DNA of 64,000 nt from Babylonia areolata (lineage: Eukaryota; Mollusca; Gastropoda; Neogastropoda; Buccinidae). The position numbers were made by a program, and so were the translations under genes. The notes below the pieces were generated by a model. That model was not told the origin of the DNA. It searched no databases and saw only the letters and a list, made by a program, of their open reading frames with translations. Shown piece after piece: positions 32,271 through 45,245 of this stretch (the stretch's first letter is position 1; each line of letters starts with the position of its first letter). Where the stretch lies: contig NC_134900.1 in NCBI RefSeq assembly GCF_041734735.1, positions 39,333,954-39,397,953 on the forward strand, given 5' to 3'.

Positions 32271-33169
32271 ACTCAGCCACGCCCCCTTAATCTTTGAGTG
32301 ACAGCTGACTTGGGGGTCAGTGGCCCAGCGAGGTGGTGTTCTGTTCGCTGTGTGTGCAGTCTGTCCTCCTGCACTGGCCGGCTGGTACTGCTTTCCTTTT
32401 CTCCACCAGCTTCACCCACACCCAGTCATACAGGAACCATCACCGCTGGGCCTGACACGCCAAACAAACGACTGGCACGGGCTCATCAATTACTGTGTCG
32501 TTGTCGCTGTCACTGCCATTATCAGTGTCATTATCACTGTCACTTTGTCACTACCACTGTGTCACTGTCAATATATCATTATCAGTGCTGTCACTGTATG
32601 ACTGTGTCAGTGTCACTGTCGCTGTCAGTATCAGTATCAATGTCCAAACTTGCCTGTCCGTCAGCAGAGCGATGTTCGGAGGTTGGAGAGTCAGTCCTAG
32701 GTGACAGTGTTTCACGTGCACAATGTCTCCACTTGTTCACTTGTCAATGCAGGCGGTGTGGCCTGGCATACGTGACATGTGGCTCTGTCAGGCTTTGGGA
32801 ACAGCCATCAAAAATCGATGAAAAAAACAGCTGGAGAATAGTCGTGTTCACAGAGGTCAAGATGGCAGCTATGCAAAGTAGAGGAATCATGTGATTACCA
32901 CGTGGTACGGTGATGCTGGGTGATTGTGAACACGAGAGTGAAGTCACACACCCTGGCTTTGTCACGTGATTTATTGCGATATCGGCAGCTCTGTGTGTGT
33001 GTGTTTGTGTGCGTGTGTGTGTGCGTGTGTGTGTGTGTGTCTGTCTGTCTGTGCTTGTGTGCACACAAACCTAGAGCGAGCACGCGAAAAACCCAAACAC
33101 GCACAGAAGAAATCGATGACATCGATGAAAGAAACGGGGTGCCTTAATTAAGCAGAGTCGGCTTGAAAA
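32271..33169. other. No gene recognised; short TCACTG and GT repeats
   Basis: Degenerate TCACTG/TCAGTA repeats at about 32490-32645 and (GT)n at 32994-33050. Open frames on both strands lack any known domain. Confidence 0.5.
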
Positions 33170-33478
33170 TGATTGGTGTTTTTAGATATGTGTTCAAGGA
33201 TTGAGTGAGTGTTTTAATTACGTAAAGACTGCACGAAAGGGAATGCTTACAGATATGTGTTCAAAGATGTTAGTGAGTGTTTTAATTACGTAGAGACTGC
33301 ACGAAAGGGAATGCTTACAGATTTGTGTTCAAAGATGTTAGTGGGTGCTTTAATTATGTAAAGACTGCGCGAAAGGGAAAGCTTACAGATTTGTGTTCAA
33401 AGATGTTAGTGGGTGTTTTAATTATGTAAAGACTGCGCGAAAGGGAATGCTTACAGATTTGTGTTCAAAGATGTGAGT
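33170..33478. repeat. Tandem repeat, unit ~67 bp, about 4.5 copies
   Basis: The core is GTGTTTTAATTATGTAAAGA followed by CTGC(A/G)CGAAAGGGAATGCT and TACAGATTTGTGTTCAAAG. AT-rich, unlike most arrays here. Confidence 0.9.
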
Positions 33479-33829
33479 AAGGTGTGGAGTCATGTGGAGC
33501 CTTGTGGACTCAACGTCCCTTCCTCCACAAGTCACAGGGTGTGGGGTGTGTTGCTGAGGAACAGGAGGAAGGCGGAGAGTAGCAGTGGTGGTGGTGTTGG
33601 TGGTGGTATGCACGCAGGTGTAGGTGTGCACAAGTTCGCTAAACGTACCCCCACGCCCTTCCCCCACACCGCCCCCTTTTTTAACATTTCATTTCCCTTC
33701 CATGTAGGTTATATTTCATTTTTGGTTTATTCTAATACATTTACTAACGTTTTTTTAATCTGTTCTATTATATTGTAGGCTAATGACCATACCTGTTATT
33801 GGCTGTCAAAATCTGACCAGTCGTTTGTT
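33479..33829. other. No gene recognised
   Basis: Unique sequence between two repeat arrays, with a GTGGTGGTG patch near 33580-33610 and a T-rich end. Nothing recognisable. Confidence 0.4.
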
Positions 33830-34250
33830 TCCTTGTAAGCAACTGTGATGTAGCGTTCTTTGATATTTCCATGACAGCAACTGTGATGTAGGGTTCTTTG
33901 ATATTTCCATGTAAGCAACTGTGATGTAGGGTTCTTTGATATTTCCATGTAAGCAACTGTGATGTAGGGTTCTTTGATGCTTCCTTGTAAGCAACTGTGA
34001 TGTAGGGTTCTTTGATGCTTCCTTGTAAGCAATTGTGATGTAGGGTTCTTTGATGTTTCCTTGTAAGCAATTGTGATGTAGGGTTCTTTGATGTTTCCTT
34101 GTAAGCAATTGTGATGTAGGGTTCTTTGATGTTTCCTTGTAAGCAATTGTGATGTAGGGTTCTTTGATGTTTCCTTGTAAGCAATTGTGAGGTAGCGCAT
34201 TACTTGTAAGCAATTGTGAGGTAGCGTTCTTTGATGCTTCCTTGTAACTG
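33830..34250. repeat. Minisatellite, unit 38 bp, about 11 copies
   Basis: The core is GTGATGTAGGGTTCTTTGAT followed by (G/A)TTTCC(T/A)TGTAAGCAA. Two shorter units lie near the right end. Confidence 0.92.
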
Positions 34251-34514
34251 AAACTGAAACTCTTGTGCGTGCATATGTCTGCATGCGCGTATGTATGCAC
34301 ACACTCACAAAAATGCCCATATACGCGCATACATACACACGGAAGCACGCTCGTATTGTATCTACATACGTATGCTCGCTTACAAGGATGCATGAGTGTA
34401 CACATACACACACAAGCAAGCGCGCACATGTATATACAAACATATAGATAGATAGGTAGATAGATAGGTACACAAACCACAAACAGATAGATAAATAGAT
34501 AGATAGACAGACAA
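34251..34514. repeat. CATA/TGCA-rich spacer and (GATA)n
   Basis: Degenerate alternating CATGCGTATG-type sequence, then AGATAGATAGGTAGATAG at about 34443-34508. Confidence 0.75.
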
Positions 34515-35042
34515 AGCACAACGAGTTGTACGTCTCTGCCCACAATAGTTGTAGGTCTCTGTCCACAAAGCACACAGAGTTGTAAATCTCTGTCCACAAA
34601 GGCACACAGAGTTGTAAGTCTCTGTCCACAAAGCACACAGAGTTGTAAGTCTCTGTCCACAAAGCACACAGAGTTGTAAGTCTCTGTCCACAAAGCACAC
34701 AGAGCTATAGGTTTCTGCCCACAAAGCACACAGAGCTATAGGTCTCTGCCCACAAAGCACACAGAGCTGTAGGTTTCTGCCCACAAAGCACACAGAGCTG
34801 TAGGTTTCTGCCCACAAAGCACACAGAGCTGTAGGTTTCTGCCCACAAAGCACACAGAGCTATAGGTCTCTGTCCACAAAGCACACAGAGCTGTAGGTCT
34901 CTGCCCACAAAGCACACAGAGCTATAGGTCTCTGTCCACAAAGCACACAGAGCTGTAGGTTTCTGCCCACAAAGCACACAGAGCTGTAGGTTTCTGCCCA
35001 CAAAGCACACAGAGCTGTAGGTTTCTGCCCACAAAGCACAGG
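34515..35042. repeat. Minisatellite, unit 31 bp, about 17 copies
   Basis: The core is CACAAAGCACACAGAGCTGT followed by AGGTTTCTGCC. The left units have AGTTGTAAGTCTCTGT and the right units AGCTGTAGGTTTCTGC. Confidence 0.93.
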
Positions 35043-35125
35043 ACGCCTGGTTCTCACAGCGCAATGGTCCCGCAGTTCACTGTCTGCACCGTGTGGCACC
35101 GAAACGCTTTGAGCAAGGCGGCAGC
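35043..35125. other. Short unique junction
   Basis: A unique spacer between the 31-bp and 56-bp arrays. Nothing recognised. Confidence 0.4.
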
Positions 35126-36275
35126 TTCTACAGCCTCTGTCAGTCAGTCAGATCGCCTGAATGTCCCCATAGATAGACAGCTTCTACAGCCTCTGTCAGT
35201 CAGTCAGATCGCCTGAATGTCCCCATAGATAGACAGCTTCTACAGCCTCTGTCAGTCAGTCAGATCGCCTGAATGTCCCCATAGATAGACAGCTTCTACA
35301 GCCTCTGTCAGTCAGTCAGATCGCCTGAATGTCCCCATAGATAGACAGCTTCTACAGCCTCTGTCAGTCAGTCAGATCGCCTGAATGTCCCCATAGATAG
35401 ACAGCTTCTACAGCCTCTGTCAGTCAGATCGCCTGAATGTCCCCATAGATAGACAGCTTCTACAGCCTCTGTCAGTCAGTCAGATCGCCTGAATGTCCCC
35501 ATAGATAGACAGCTTCTACAGCCTCTGTCAGTCAGATCGCCTGAATGTCCCCATAGATAGACAGCTTCTACAGCCTCTGTCAGTCAGTCAGATCGCCTGA
35601 ATGTCCCCATAGATAGACAGCTTCTACAGCCTCCGTCAGTCAGTCAGATCGCCTGAATGTCCCCATAGATAGACAGCTTCTACAGCCTCTGTCAGTCAGT
35701 CAGATCGCCTGAATGTCCCCATAGATAGACAGCTTCTACAGCCTCTGTCAGTCAGATCGCCTGAATGTCCCCATAGATAGACAGCTTCTACAGCCTCTGT
35801 CAGTCAGTCAGATCGCCTGAATGTCCCCATAGATAGACAGCTTCTACAGCCTCCGTCAGTCAGTCAGATCGCCTGAATGTCCCCATAGATAGACAGCTTC
35901 TACAGCCTCTGTCAGTCAGTCAGATCGCCTGAATGTCCCCATAGATAGACAGCTTCTACAGCCTCTGTCAGTCAGTCAGATCGCCTGAATGTCCCCATAG
36001 ATAGACAGCTTCTACAGCCTCTGTCAGTCAGATCGCCTGAATGTCCCCATAGATAGACAGCTTCTACAGCCTCTGTCAGTCAGATCGCCTGAATGTCCCC
36101 ATAGATAGACAGCTTCTACAGCCTCTGTCAGTCAGTCAGATCGCCTGAATGTCCCCATAGATAGACAGCTTCTACAGCCTCTGTCAGTCAGTCAGATCGC
36201 CTGAATGTCCCCATAGATAGACAGCTTCTACAGCCTCTGTCAGTCAGATCGCCTGAATGTCCCCATAGATAGTTA
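35126..36275. repeat. Minisatellite, unit 52/56 bp, about 21 copies
   Basis: The core is CAGCTTCTACAGCCTCTGTC, then one or two extra AGTC, then AGATCGCCTGAATGTCCCCA. Copies are almost identical (the only frequent change is loss of one AGTC or CTC to CCG), so this is probably one of the youngest arrays. Confidence 0.95.
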
Positions 36276-36372
36276 GATAGATAGATATATTTCATAAATT
36301 CCACAAACACACAAAGTTGTTTAACTGTTTACTTTACATTTACACATGCAGCTACACTCACACTTAGCTCCC

Positions 36373-36434
<62 letters not shown>

Positions 36435-36569
36435 ACTGTTTTGCCACGATTGTCACAACACCCCCAGCCCCACCCCACCCACCTACTCCAGGTCATGAGC
36501 GTGGCTGGCATGTTTCTTCACCAGTCCACTTTGGGGCAAGGTCCAGAAAGACTCTCCTCCGTTGTGAAC
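36276..36569. repeat. (CA)n and spacer
   Basis: CACACA at 36378-36433 in otherwise unique sequence. Confidence 0.85.
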
Positions 36570-37070
36570 TGTTGATGTGGAGATGTGTTGTTGATGTGGA
36601 GCTGGTGTCAGTGTTGCTGATGTGGAGCTGGTGTCAGTGTTGCTGATGTGGAGCTGGTGTCAGTGTTGCTGATGTGGAGATGGTGTCAGTGTTGCTGATG
36701 TGGAGATGGTGTCAGTGTTGTGGAGATGGTGTCAGTGTTGCTGATGTGGAGATGGTGTCAGTGTTGCTGATGTGGAGATGGTGTCAGTGTTGCTGATGTG
36801 GAGATGGTGTCAGTGTTGCTGATGTGGAGATGGTGTCAGTGTTGTTGACGTGGAGATGGTGTCAGTGTTGCTGATGTGGAGATGGTGTCAGTGTTGCTGA
36901 TGTGGAGATGGTGTCAGTGTTGTGGAGATGGTGTCAGTGTTGCTGATGTGGAGATGGTGTCAGTGTTGTTGACGTGGAGATGGTGTCAGTGTTGTTGACG
37001 TGGAGATGGTGTCAGTGTTGACGTGGAGATGGTGTCAGTGTTGTTGACGTGGAGATGGTGTCAGTGTGGT
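36570..37070. repeat. Minisatellite, unit 26 bp, about 18 copies
   Basis: The core is GTTGCTGATGTGGAGATGGT followed by GTCAGT. Variants carry GACGTGG or lack the GCTGATGTGG part. Confidence 0.92.
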
Positions 37071-37074
37071 TTGA

Positions 37075-37375
37075 ACAGCACTGGTTCTACTTCAGGGTCT
37101 TCAGTTCCACTGACGCACGCTCTGGGCACCATTCAGAGACTGGCCCAAAACAGACATGAGCGGTGGTTCTTCGTTACTGCCCTACATGCCAACAAAAGCG
37201 TGCTGTGCGCAAGGCCCAAGCAGCATCCACTGCCACAGCAGTACCCCACTCACTTGTGTCCCACATGTGGGCGAACCTTCAGGGCCCGGATTGGCCTCAT
37301 CAGTCACCTCCAGACCCACAGCCATTGATCTTCCATCTGATGTTTGAAGCCATGGTCATCTTCGAACACCACATA
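37075..37375 (+). mobile_element. Non-LTR retrotransposon (LINE) 3' end fragment
   Basis: The plus frame ending at a TGA at 37326-37328 closes with HLCPTCGRTFRARIGLISHL, a C2H2-like CPxC...H motif typical of the C-terminus of LINE reverse-transcriptase proteins in marine invertebrates. The preceding codons (ALGTIQRLAQNRHERW) also suit this tail. GATGTTTGAAGCCATGGTCATCTTCGA after the stop fits the usual 3' UTR of such elements. The rest of the LINE is absent. Confidence 0.65.
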
Positions 37376-38010
37376 CCACAGGGCATGACGGCCAATAAGT
37401 TGGTAAGTAACTGAGCTACTGATAGAAAGTAAGGCTGTGGTTCTGGCTCTCCCATCTTAGCTACATTTTGCGGCTGCTTCCTCTCTCTATTCCTGTTTGT
37501 GGTGTGATGGATGGTGTGGTGGTGGAGTGCCTGGTTCTCCAGGCCCTCTTTTACTGTGTGATAGTCGTGTCGGACTACGAACCATCAGAACAGCAGAGAA
37601 GGTAACTGTCGTCCAGACCATAATGTATATGGGCTAGAATTTCATTATAGTGGAGAGTGTCTTGCCTCTTGCCCATTTTACATTTCCAGTCTCTCGGCAA
37701 AGAGGGCATTAGCAGAGTCGGCGTTTGGGATGGTTCCCAAAGGTCAAGTAACCCCACAAGGCTGCAACAGTAAGAGCCAGTGCAATCTTGCCTCCAAGTT
37801 TGAAAGTAATAGTCTATCACAAAAGAGTAGATTGTAAATGAATTTCCAAATCAATGGAGAAACCATTGATGATACGCTCTCCGTTTGGTGCTGGCCAAGC
37901 TGTACGCTTGTGGCGTTCTCCGATTTTAACCCAGCTTTTACGACATGCCGTGTTATCACACGTTCGCTTCAAACACCATGAGACTGGTTCCACGTGCTGT
38001 GCATCTTCCT
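37376..38010. other. No gene identified
   Basis: On minus, overlapping short frames (for example one containing CDNTACRKSWVKIGERHKR, ending near 37817) look somewhat protein-like but match nothing I can name. It may be a decayed mobile element. No host exon is supported. Confidence 0.3.
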
Positions 38011-40030
38011 CCCCCATGACACACAGGTCCCACAACTCACTGGTATCATGACACACACGTCCCACAACTCACTGGTATCATGACACACAGGTCCCACAAC
38101 TCACTGGTATCATGACACAAAGGTCCCACAACTCACTGGTATCATGACACACAGGTCCCACAACTCACTGGTATCATGACACACAGGTCCCACAACTCAT
38201 TGGTATCATGACACACAGGTCCCACAACTCATTGGTATCATGACACAAAGGTCCCACAACTCACTGGTATCATGACACACAGGTCCCACAACTCATTGGT
38301 ATCATGACACACAGGTCCCACAACTCACTGGTATCATGACACACAGGTCCCACAACTCACTGGTATCATGACACAAAGGTCCCACAACTCACTGGTATCA
38401 TGACACACAGGTCCCACAACTCATTGGCATCATGACACACAGGTCCCACAACTCATTGGTATCATGACACAAAGGTCCCACAACTCACTGGTATCATGAC
38501 ACACAGGTCCCACAACTCATTGGCATCATGACACACAGGTCCCACAACTCACTGGTATCATGACACACACGTCCCACAACTCACTGGTATCATGACACAC
38601 ACGTCCCACAACTCACTGGTATCATGACACACAGGTCCCACAACTCACTGATATCATGACACACAAGTCCCACAACTCACTGGTATCATGACACACAGGT
38701 CCCACAACTCACTGGTATCATGACACACAAGTCCCACAACTCACTGATATCATGACACACAGGTCCCACAACTCACTGGTATCATGACACACAGGTCCCA
38801 CAACTCACTGGTATCATGACACACACGTCCCACAACTCACTGATATCATGACACAAAGGTCCCACAACTCACTGGTATCACGACACACAGGTCCCACAAC
38901 TCACTGGTATCATGACACACAGGTCCCACAACTCACTGGTATCATGACACAAAGGTCCCACAACTCACTGGTATCATGACACAAAGGTCCCACAACTCAC
39001 TGGTATCATGACACACAGGTCCCACAACTCACTGGTATCATGACACACACAGGTCCCACATCTCACTGGCATCATGACACACAGGTTCCACAACTCACTG
39101 CTATCATGACACAAAGGTCCCACAACTCACTGATATCATGACACAAAGGTCCCACAACTCACTGGTATCATGACACGAAGGTCCCACAACTCACTGATAT
39201 CATGACACACAGGTCCCACAACTCACTGGTATCGTGACACACAGGTCCCACAACTCACTGGTATCAAGACACACACAGGTCCCACAACCCACTGGTATCA
39301 TGACACACAGGTCCCACAACTCACTGGTATCATGACACACACAGGTCCCACAACTCACTGGTATCATGACACACAGGTCCCACAACTCACTGATATCATA
39401 ACACACAGGTCCCACAACTCACTGGTATCATGACACACAGGTCCCACAACTCACTGGTATCATGACACAAGGTCCCACAACTCACTGGTATCATGACACA
39501 CAGGTCCCACAACTCACTGGTATCATGACACACAGGTCCCACAACTCACTGGTATCATGACACACAAGTCCCACAACTCACTGGTATCATGACACACAGG
39601 TCCCACAACTCACTGATATCATGACACACAGGTCCCACAACTCACTGATATCATGACACACAGGTCCCACAACTCACTGGTATCATGACACACAGGTCCC
39701 ACAACTCACTGATATCATGACACACAGGTCCCACAACTCACTGATATCATGACACAAAGGTCCCACAACTCACTGGTATCATGACACAAAGGTCCCACAA
39801 CTCACTGATATCATGACACACAGGTCCCACAACTCACTGATATCATGACACACAGGTCCCACAACTCACTGGTATCATGACACACAGGTCCCACAACTCA
39901 CTGATATCATGACACAAAGGTCCCACAACTCACTGGTATCATGACACACAGGTCTCACTGGTATCATGACACAAAGGTCCCACAACTCACTGGTATCATG
40001 ACACAAAGGTCCCACAACTCATTGGTATCA
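38011..40030. repeat. Minisatellite, unit 32 bp, about 63 copies
   Basis: The core is GACACACAGGTCCCACAACT followed by CACTGGTATCAT. Common variants are ACAAAGG, CACACG, GATATC and TCATTGG. A few units carry an extra CA. Confidence 0.95.
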
Positions 40031-40515
40031 CAGCTCGTCAGCACCACAGTGTGATCAACCAATCAGCCGTGATACCAAGGTGCTACAGGAACTGGAATGC
40101 TCATTTCCGGTTTCGCTTTAACCTCAAGGAAAATGGCTTCCTCGTTGTTTTTTGTTTGTTCGTTTGTTTTGTATTTAACCATTTTTTCTCACTTTTTGAT
40201 TTTTTCTCTTTGTGGGTGAGGGGGTGGGGTGGTGGGTGGTAATGGCTGGATTATTACCTCTTACACAGGTCATTAAGAAAGGTATTTTAAAGGTATCACC
40301 CAAACCATTTTGTTCTCTTGTAATTCAGCCCACATTCCTTTCTGCCTTCATACAAAATTGCCCACAATTCTTTCTCTAAATTCAGCTATATAGCATTGAC
40401 ATTGCTCATATACATATAAAAAATTTGTTTTCAATTAAAAGTACACACGTTTCTCTTATGTTTATTGACTATTCACTACGTGGTGATTTAGACACGTTCA
40501 CATTCATTCTTCTCA
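40031..40515. other. No gene recognised
   Basis: AT-rich unique sequence with a GGGTGGGGTGG patch near 40218. No exon or element recognised. Confidence 0.4.
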
Positions 40516-40544
40516 GCACACACACACACACGCACACACACACG

Positions 40545-40576
<32 letters not shown>

Positions 40577-40618
40577 CGCACACGCACACACACGCACGCA
40601 CACACACACACACACACA
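40516..40618. repeat. (CA)n microsatellite with CG interruptions
   Basis: CACACACG-type alternating sequence directly before the purine-rich array. Confidence 0.95.
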
Positions 40619-43540
40619 AGGAAGAGAGAGACAGAGAGGGGTGTGCAGAGAGAGAGAGAGAGACAGAGAGGGGTGTGCAGAGAGAGAGACAGAGAGGGGT
40701 GTGCAGGGAGAGACAGAGAGGGGTGTGCAGAGAGAGACAGAGAGGGGTGTGCAGAGAGAGAGACAGAGAGGTGTGCAGAGAGACAGAGAGGGGTGTGCAC
40801 AGAGAGAGAGAGACAGAGAGGGGTGTGCAGAGAGAGAGACAGAGAGGGTGTGCAGAGAGACAGAGAGGGGTGTGCAGGGAGAGACAGAGAGGGGTGTGCA
40901 GAGAGACAGAGAGGGTGTGCAGAGAGACAGAGAGGGATGTGCAGAGAGAGAGACAGAGGGGTGTGCAGAGAGACAGAGAGGGGTGTGCAGGGAGAGACAG
41001 AGAGGGGTGTGCAGGGAGAGACAGAGAGGGGTGTGCAGGGAGACAGAGAGGGGTGTGCAGAGAGACAGAGAGGGGTGTGCAGGGAGACAGAGGGGTGTGT
41101 AGAGAGACAGAGAGGGGTGTGCAGAGAGACAGAGAGGGGTGTGCAGAGAGACAGAGAGGGTGTGCAGAGAGACAGAGAGGGGTGTGCAGAGAGACAGAGA
41201 GGGGTGTGCAGGGAGACAGAGGGGTGTGTAGAGAGACAGAGAGGGGTGTGCAGGGAGAGACAGAGAGGGGTGTGCAGGGAGAGACAGAGAGGGGTGTGCA
41301 GGGAGACAGAGGGGTGTGCAGAGAGACAGAGAGGGGTGTGCAGGGAGACAGAGAGGGGTGTGCAGAGAGACAGAGAGGGGTGTGCAGAGAGACAGAGAGG
41401 GGTGTGCAGGGAGAGACAGAGAGGGGTGTGCAGGGAGACAGAGAGGGGTGTGCAGAGAGACAGAGGGGTGTGCAGAGAGACAGAGAGGGTGTGCAGAGAG
41501 ACAGAGAGGGGTGTGCAGAGAGAGAGACAGAGAGGGGTGTGCAGAGAGACAGAGAGGGGTGTGCAGGGAGAGACAGAGAGGGGTGTGCAGAGAGACAGAG
41601 AGGGGTGTGCAGGGAGAGAGAGAGTGGTGTGCAGAGAGACAGAGAGGGGTATGCAGGGAGACAGAGAGGGGTGTGCAGAGAGACAGAGAGGGGTGTGCAG
41701 AGAGACAGAGAGGGGTGTGCAGGGAGAGAGAGAGTGGTGTGCAGAGAGACAGAGAGGGGTGTGCAGAGAGACAGAGAGGGGTGTGCAGAGAGAGAGACAG
41801 AGAGGGGTGTGCAGAGAGACAGAGAGGGGTGTGCAGGGAGAGACAGAGAGGGGTGTGCAGAGAGACAGAGAGGGGTGTGCAGGGAGAGAGAGAGTGGTGT
41901 GCAGAGAGACAGAGAGGGGTATGCAGGGAGACAGAGAGGGGTGTGCAGAGAGACAGAGAGGGGTGTGCAGAGAGACAGAGAGGGGTGTGCAGGGAGAGAG
42001 AGAGTGGTGTGCAGAGAGACAGAGAGGGGTGTGCAGGGAGAGAGAGAGGGGTGTGCAGAGAGACAGAGAGGGGTGTGCAGGGAGAGAGAGAGGGGTGTGC
42101 AGAGAGAGACAGAGAGAGGTGTGCAGAGAGAGAGACAGAGAGGGGTGTGCAGAGAGAGAGACAGAGAGGGGTGTGCAGAGAGAGAGAGAGGGGTGTGCAG
42201 GGAGAGACAGAGACAGAGAGGGTGTGCAGAGAGACAGAGAGGGGTGTGCAGAGAGACAGAGAGGGTGTGCAGAGAGACAGAGAGGGATGTGCAGATAGAG
42301 AGACAGAGAGGGTGTGCCGAGAGACAGAGAGGGGTGTGCAGGGAGAGACAGAGAGGGGTGTGCAGAGAGACAGAGAGGGTGTGCAGAGAGACAGAGAGGG
42401 ATGTGCAGAGAGAGAGACAGAGGGGTGTGCAGAGAGACAGAGAGGGGTGTGCAGGGAGAGACAGAGAGGGGTGTGCAGGGTGTGCAGGGAGAGACAGAGA
42501 GGGGTGTGCAGAGAGACAGAGAGGGGTGTGCAGAGAGACAGAGAGGGGTGTGCAGAGAGACAGAGAGGGGTGTGCAGAGAGAGAGACAGAGAGGGGTGTG
42601 CAGAGAGAGAGACGGAGAGAGGTGTGCAGAGAGACAGAGAGGGGTGTGCACAGAGAGAGAGAGACAGAGGGGTGTGCAGAGAGACAGAGAGGGGTGTGCA
42701 CAGAGAGAGACAGAGAGGGGTGTGCAGAGAGAGAGACAGAGAGAGGTGTGCAGAGAGACAGAGAGGGGTTTGCACAGAGAGAGAGAGAGACAGAGAGGGG
42801 TGTGCAGAGAGAGAGACAGAGAGGAGTGTGCAGAGAGACAGAGAGGGTGTGCAGAGAGAGAGACAGAGAGGGGTGTGCAGAGAGACAGAGAGGGGTGTGC
42901 ACAGAGACATAGAGGGTGTGCAGAGAGAGAGACAGAGAGGGGTGTGCAGAGAGAGAGAGACAGAGAGGGGTGTGCAGAGAGAGAGACAGAGAGGGGTGTG
43001 CAGAGAGACAGAGAGGGGTGTGCAGAGAGACAGAGAGGGATGTGCAGGGAGAGACAGAGAGGGGTGTGCAGAGAGACAGAGAGGGGTGTGCAGGGAGAGA
43101 CAGAGAGGGGTGTGCAGGGAGAGACAGAGAGGGTGTGCAGAGAGACAGAGAGGGGTGTGCAGGGAGAGACAGAGAGGGGTGTGCAGGGAGAGACAGAGAC
43201 AGAGAGGGTGTGCAGAGAGACAGAGAGGGGTGTGCAGGGAGAGACAGAGAGGGGTGTGCAGAGAGACAGAGAGGGTGTGCAGGGAGAGACAGAGAGGGGT
43301 GTGCAGAGAGAGACAGAGAGGGTGTGCAGAGAGGGACAGAGAGGGGTGTGCAGAGAGAGACAGAGAGGGATGTGCAGAGAGACAGAGAGGGGTGTGCAGG
43401 GAGAGACAGAGACAGAGAGGGTGTGCAGAGAGAGACAGAGAGGGGTGTGCAGGGAGAGACAGAGACAGAGAGGGTGTGCAGGGAGAGACAGAGACAGAGA
43501 GGGTGTGCAGGGAGAGACAGAGACAGAGAGGGTGTGCAGT
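40619..43540. repeat. Purine-rich minisatellite, unit ~22 bp, about 125 copies
   Basis: The core is AGAGACAGAGAGGGGTGTGC followed by AG, with GG/GAGA and CACAGAG variants. Over 2.9 kb the plus strand is mostly purine, the largest strand-asymmetric block in the window. All frames on both strands are open for up to 1000 codons, by composition only. Confidence 0.95.
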
Positions 43541-43680
43541 CCCTCAGTGACACAACAGACAGAAGGAAACAAGCGCATGCGGTCTGTCAACTGCCCTGCA
43601 TCGCTGCTTGTCCCCCTTCTCTCTGGTGCCAGGGGTCATCTCCCCTGGGGGTGGTAGACGGGGGGTCATAGCTTCTATTT
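43541..43680. other. Unique spacer
   Basis: Non-repetitive sequence between two arrays. Nothing recognised. Confidence 0.4.
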
Positions 43681-43930
43681 GTGTTGGGCAGAGTGGTTCA
43701 CAGCTGTGTTGGGCAGAGTGGTTCACAGCTGTGTTGGACTGACTGGTTCACAGCTGGGTTCACAGCTGTGTTGGGCTGACTGGTTCACAGCTGTGTTGGG
43801 CTGACTGGTTCACAGCTGAGAGGTTCACAGCTGTGTTGGGCTGACTGGTTCACAGCTGTAGTGGTTCACAGCTGTGTTGGGCTGGGTGGTTCACAGCTGT
43901 AGTGGTTCACAGCTGTGTTGGGCTGTGAAC
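43681..43930. repeat. Minisatellite, unit ~25 bp, about 9 copies
   Basis: The core is GGTTCACAGCTGTGTTGGGC followed by TGACT, with truncated units. Confidence 0.9.
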
Positions 43931-44655
43931 CTGGGCTTGTATTTCAGGCATGCAGATCTGGGTCAGGTGTTGGGTCATGTTCTTTCACGTATATCACCAG
44001 TTTTCAGTAGACCTGAACGCTCGCGTGTCATCCACTCCATTGTTAGGGTCTCAGTGCTCACCCGGTGAGTCTGGTGAACGCCTTTGCCATTGTGTCGGTC
44101 GATTCAGCGTCCACAGGAAGGTGCTCAGTCCTGACCGATCCCAGGTTAGGGAAGCTAGTGAGTGACCCTGGCCTGATGTGTTCATTATTAAAGATTTATT
44201 TGTGCAGAACATACTGTCCCCCCGACCCCTCCCCCCAGCTCCCCTCCCCCCGCCCCCCCACTCTCCCACTCCTCCCAGCTCAACCTCCAGCATTTCAAAG
44301 TTGTATCGGGTCTCACGTGCAAACAGAGCAGTTTTATCGTCATGTCAGATGGAGCGTTCCACGAAGAATCCTGCATAAAGTGCTGCATGGCAACTGTCAC
44401 CTTACATGCCTTGTGTGTTTCAACCACATCTTTGAATAATCTTTATCATTTCCACTTAGGTTTTCCTCCATGGACCGTCATTTCTCACCTGTCCATTGAC
44501 CAGTGGAATTCTGTGATGAAAGCCGCATCATCTTCAAACAGAAGGTTACCAAGACTTACCTTGGGCTCTTTTATCAGCCTTGAGTCTGGAGAATAAGAAA
44601 GAAACTTGATGAGATTCGTCCCCTTGGTGTCCTCACAGACTGACTGATTCTCATC
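43931..44655. other. No gene recognised
   Basis: Unique sequence with a C-rich patch (44215-44285). Open frames here have no family resemblance that I can name. Confidence 0.4.
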
Positions 44656-45245
44656 CTGAGCAACCCACATGCAAGACACAATCTGTAGGACCAACCCACA
44701 TGCAAGACACAATCTGTAGGACCAACCCACATGCAAGACACAATCTGTAGGACCAAGACACACAATCTGTGTAGGACCAACCTACATGCAAGACACAATC
44801 TGTAGGACCAACCTACATGCAAGACACAATCTGTAGGACCAACATACATGCAAGACACACAATCTTTAGGACCAACCCACATGCAAGACACACAATCTGT
44901 AGGACCAACCCACATGCAAGACACACAATCTGTAGGACCAACCTACATGCAAGACACAATCTGTAGGACCAACCTACATGCAAGACACACAATCTGTAGG
45001 ACCAACCCACATGCAAGACACAATCTGTAGGACCAACATACATGCAAGACACACAATCTTTAGGACCAACCCACATGCAAGACACACAATCTGTAGGACC
45101 AACCCACATGCAAGACACAATCTGTAGGACCAACCCATGCAAGACACAATCTGTAGGACCAACATACATGCAAGACACAATCTGTAGGACCAACATACAT
45201 GCAAGACACAATCTGTAGGACCAACATACATGCAAGACACACGAT
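44656..45245. repeat. Minisatellite, unit ~31 bp, about 19 copies
   Basis: The core is CATGCAAGACACAATCTGTA followed by GGACCAACC(C/T)A. Variants carry an extra CA or have ATACA. Confidence 0.93.

Noticed and set aside
40469-43590. Frames over 700-1000 codons on both strands (SLHTPLCL and ERQRGVC repeats)
   Set aside because: The purine-rich array has no stop trinucleotides in most frames; no gene signal.
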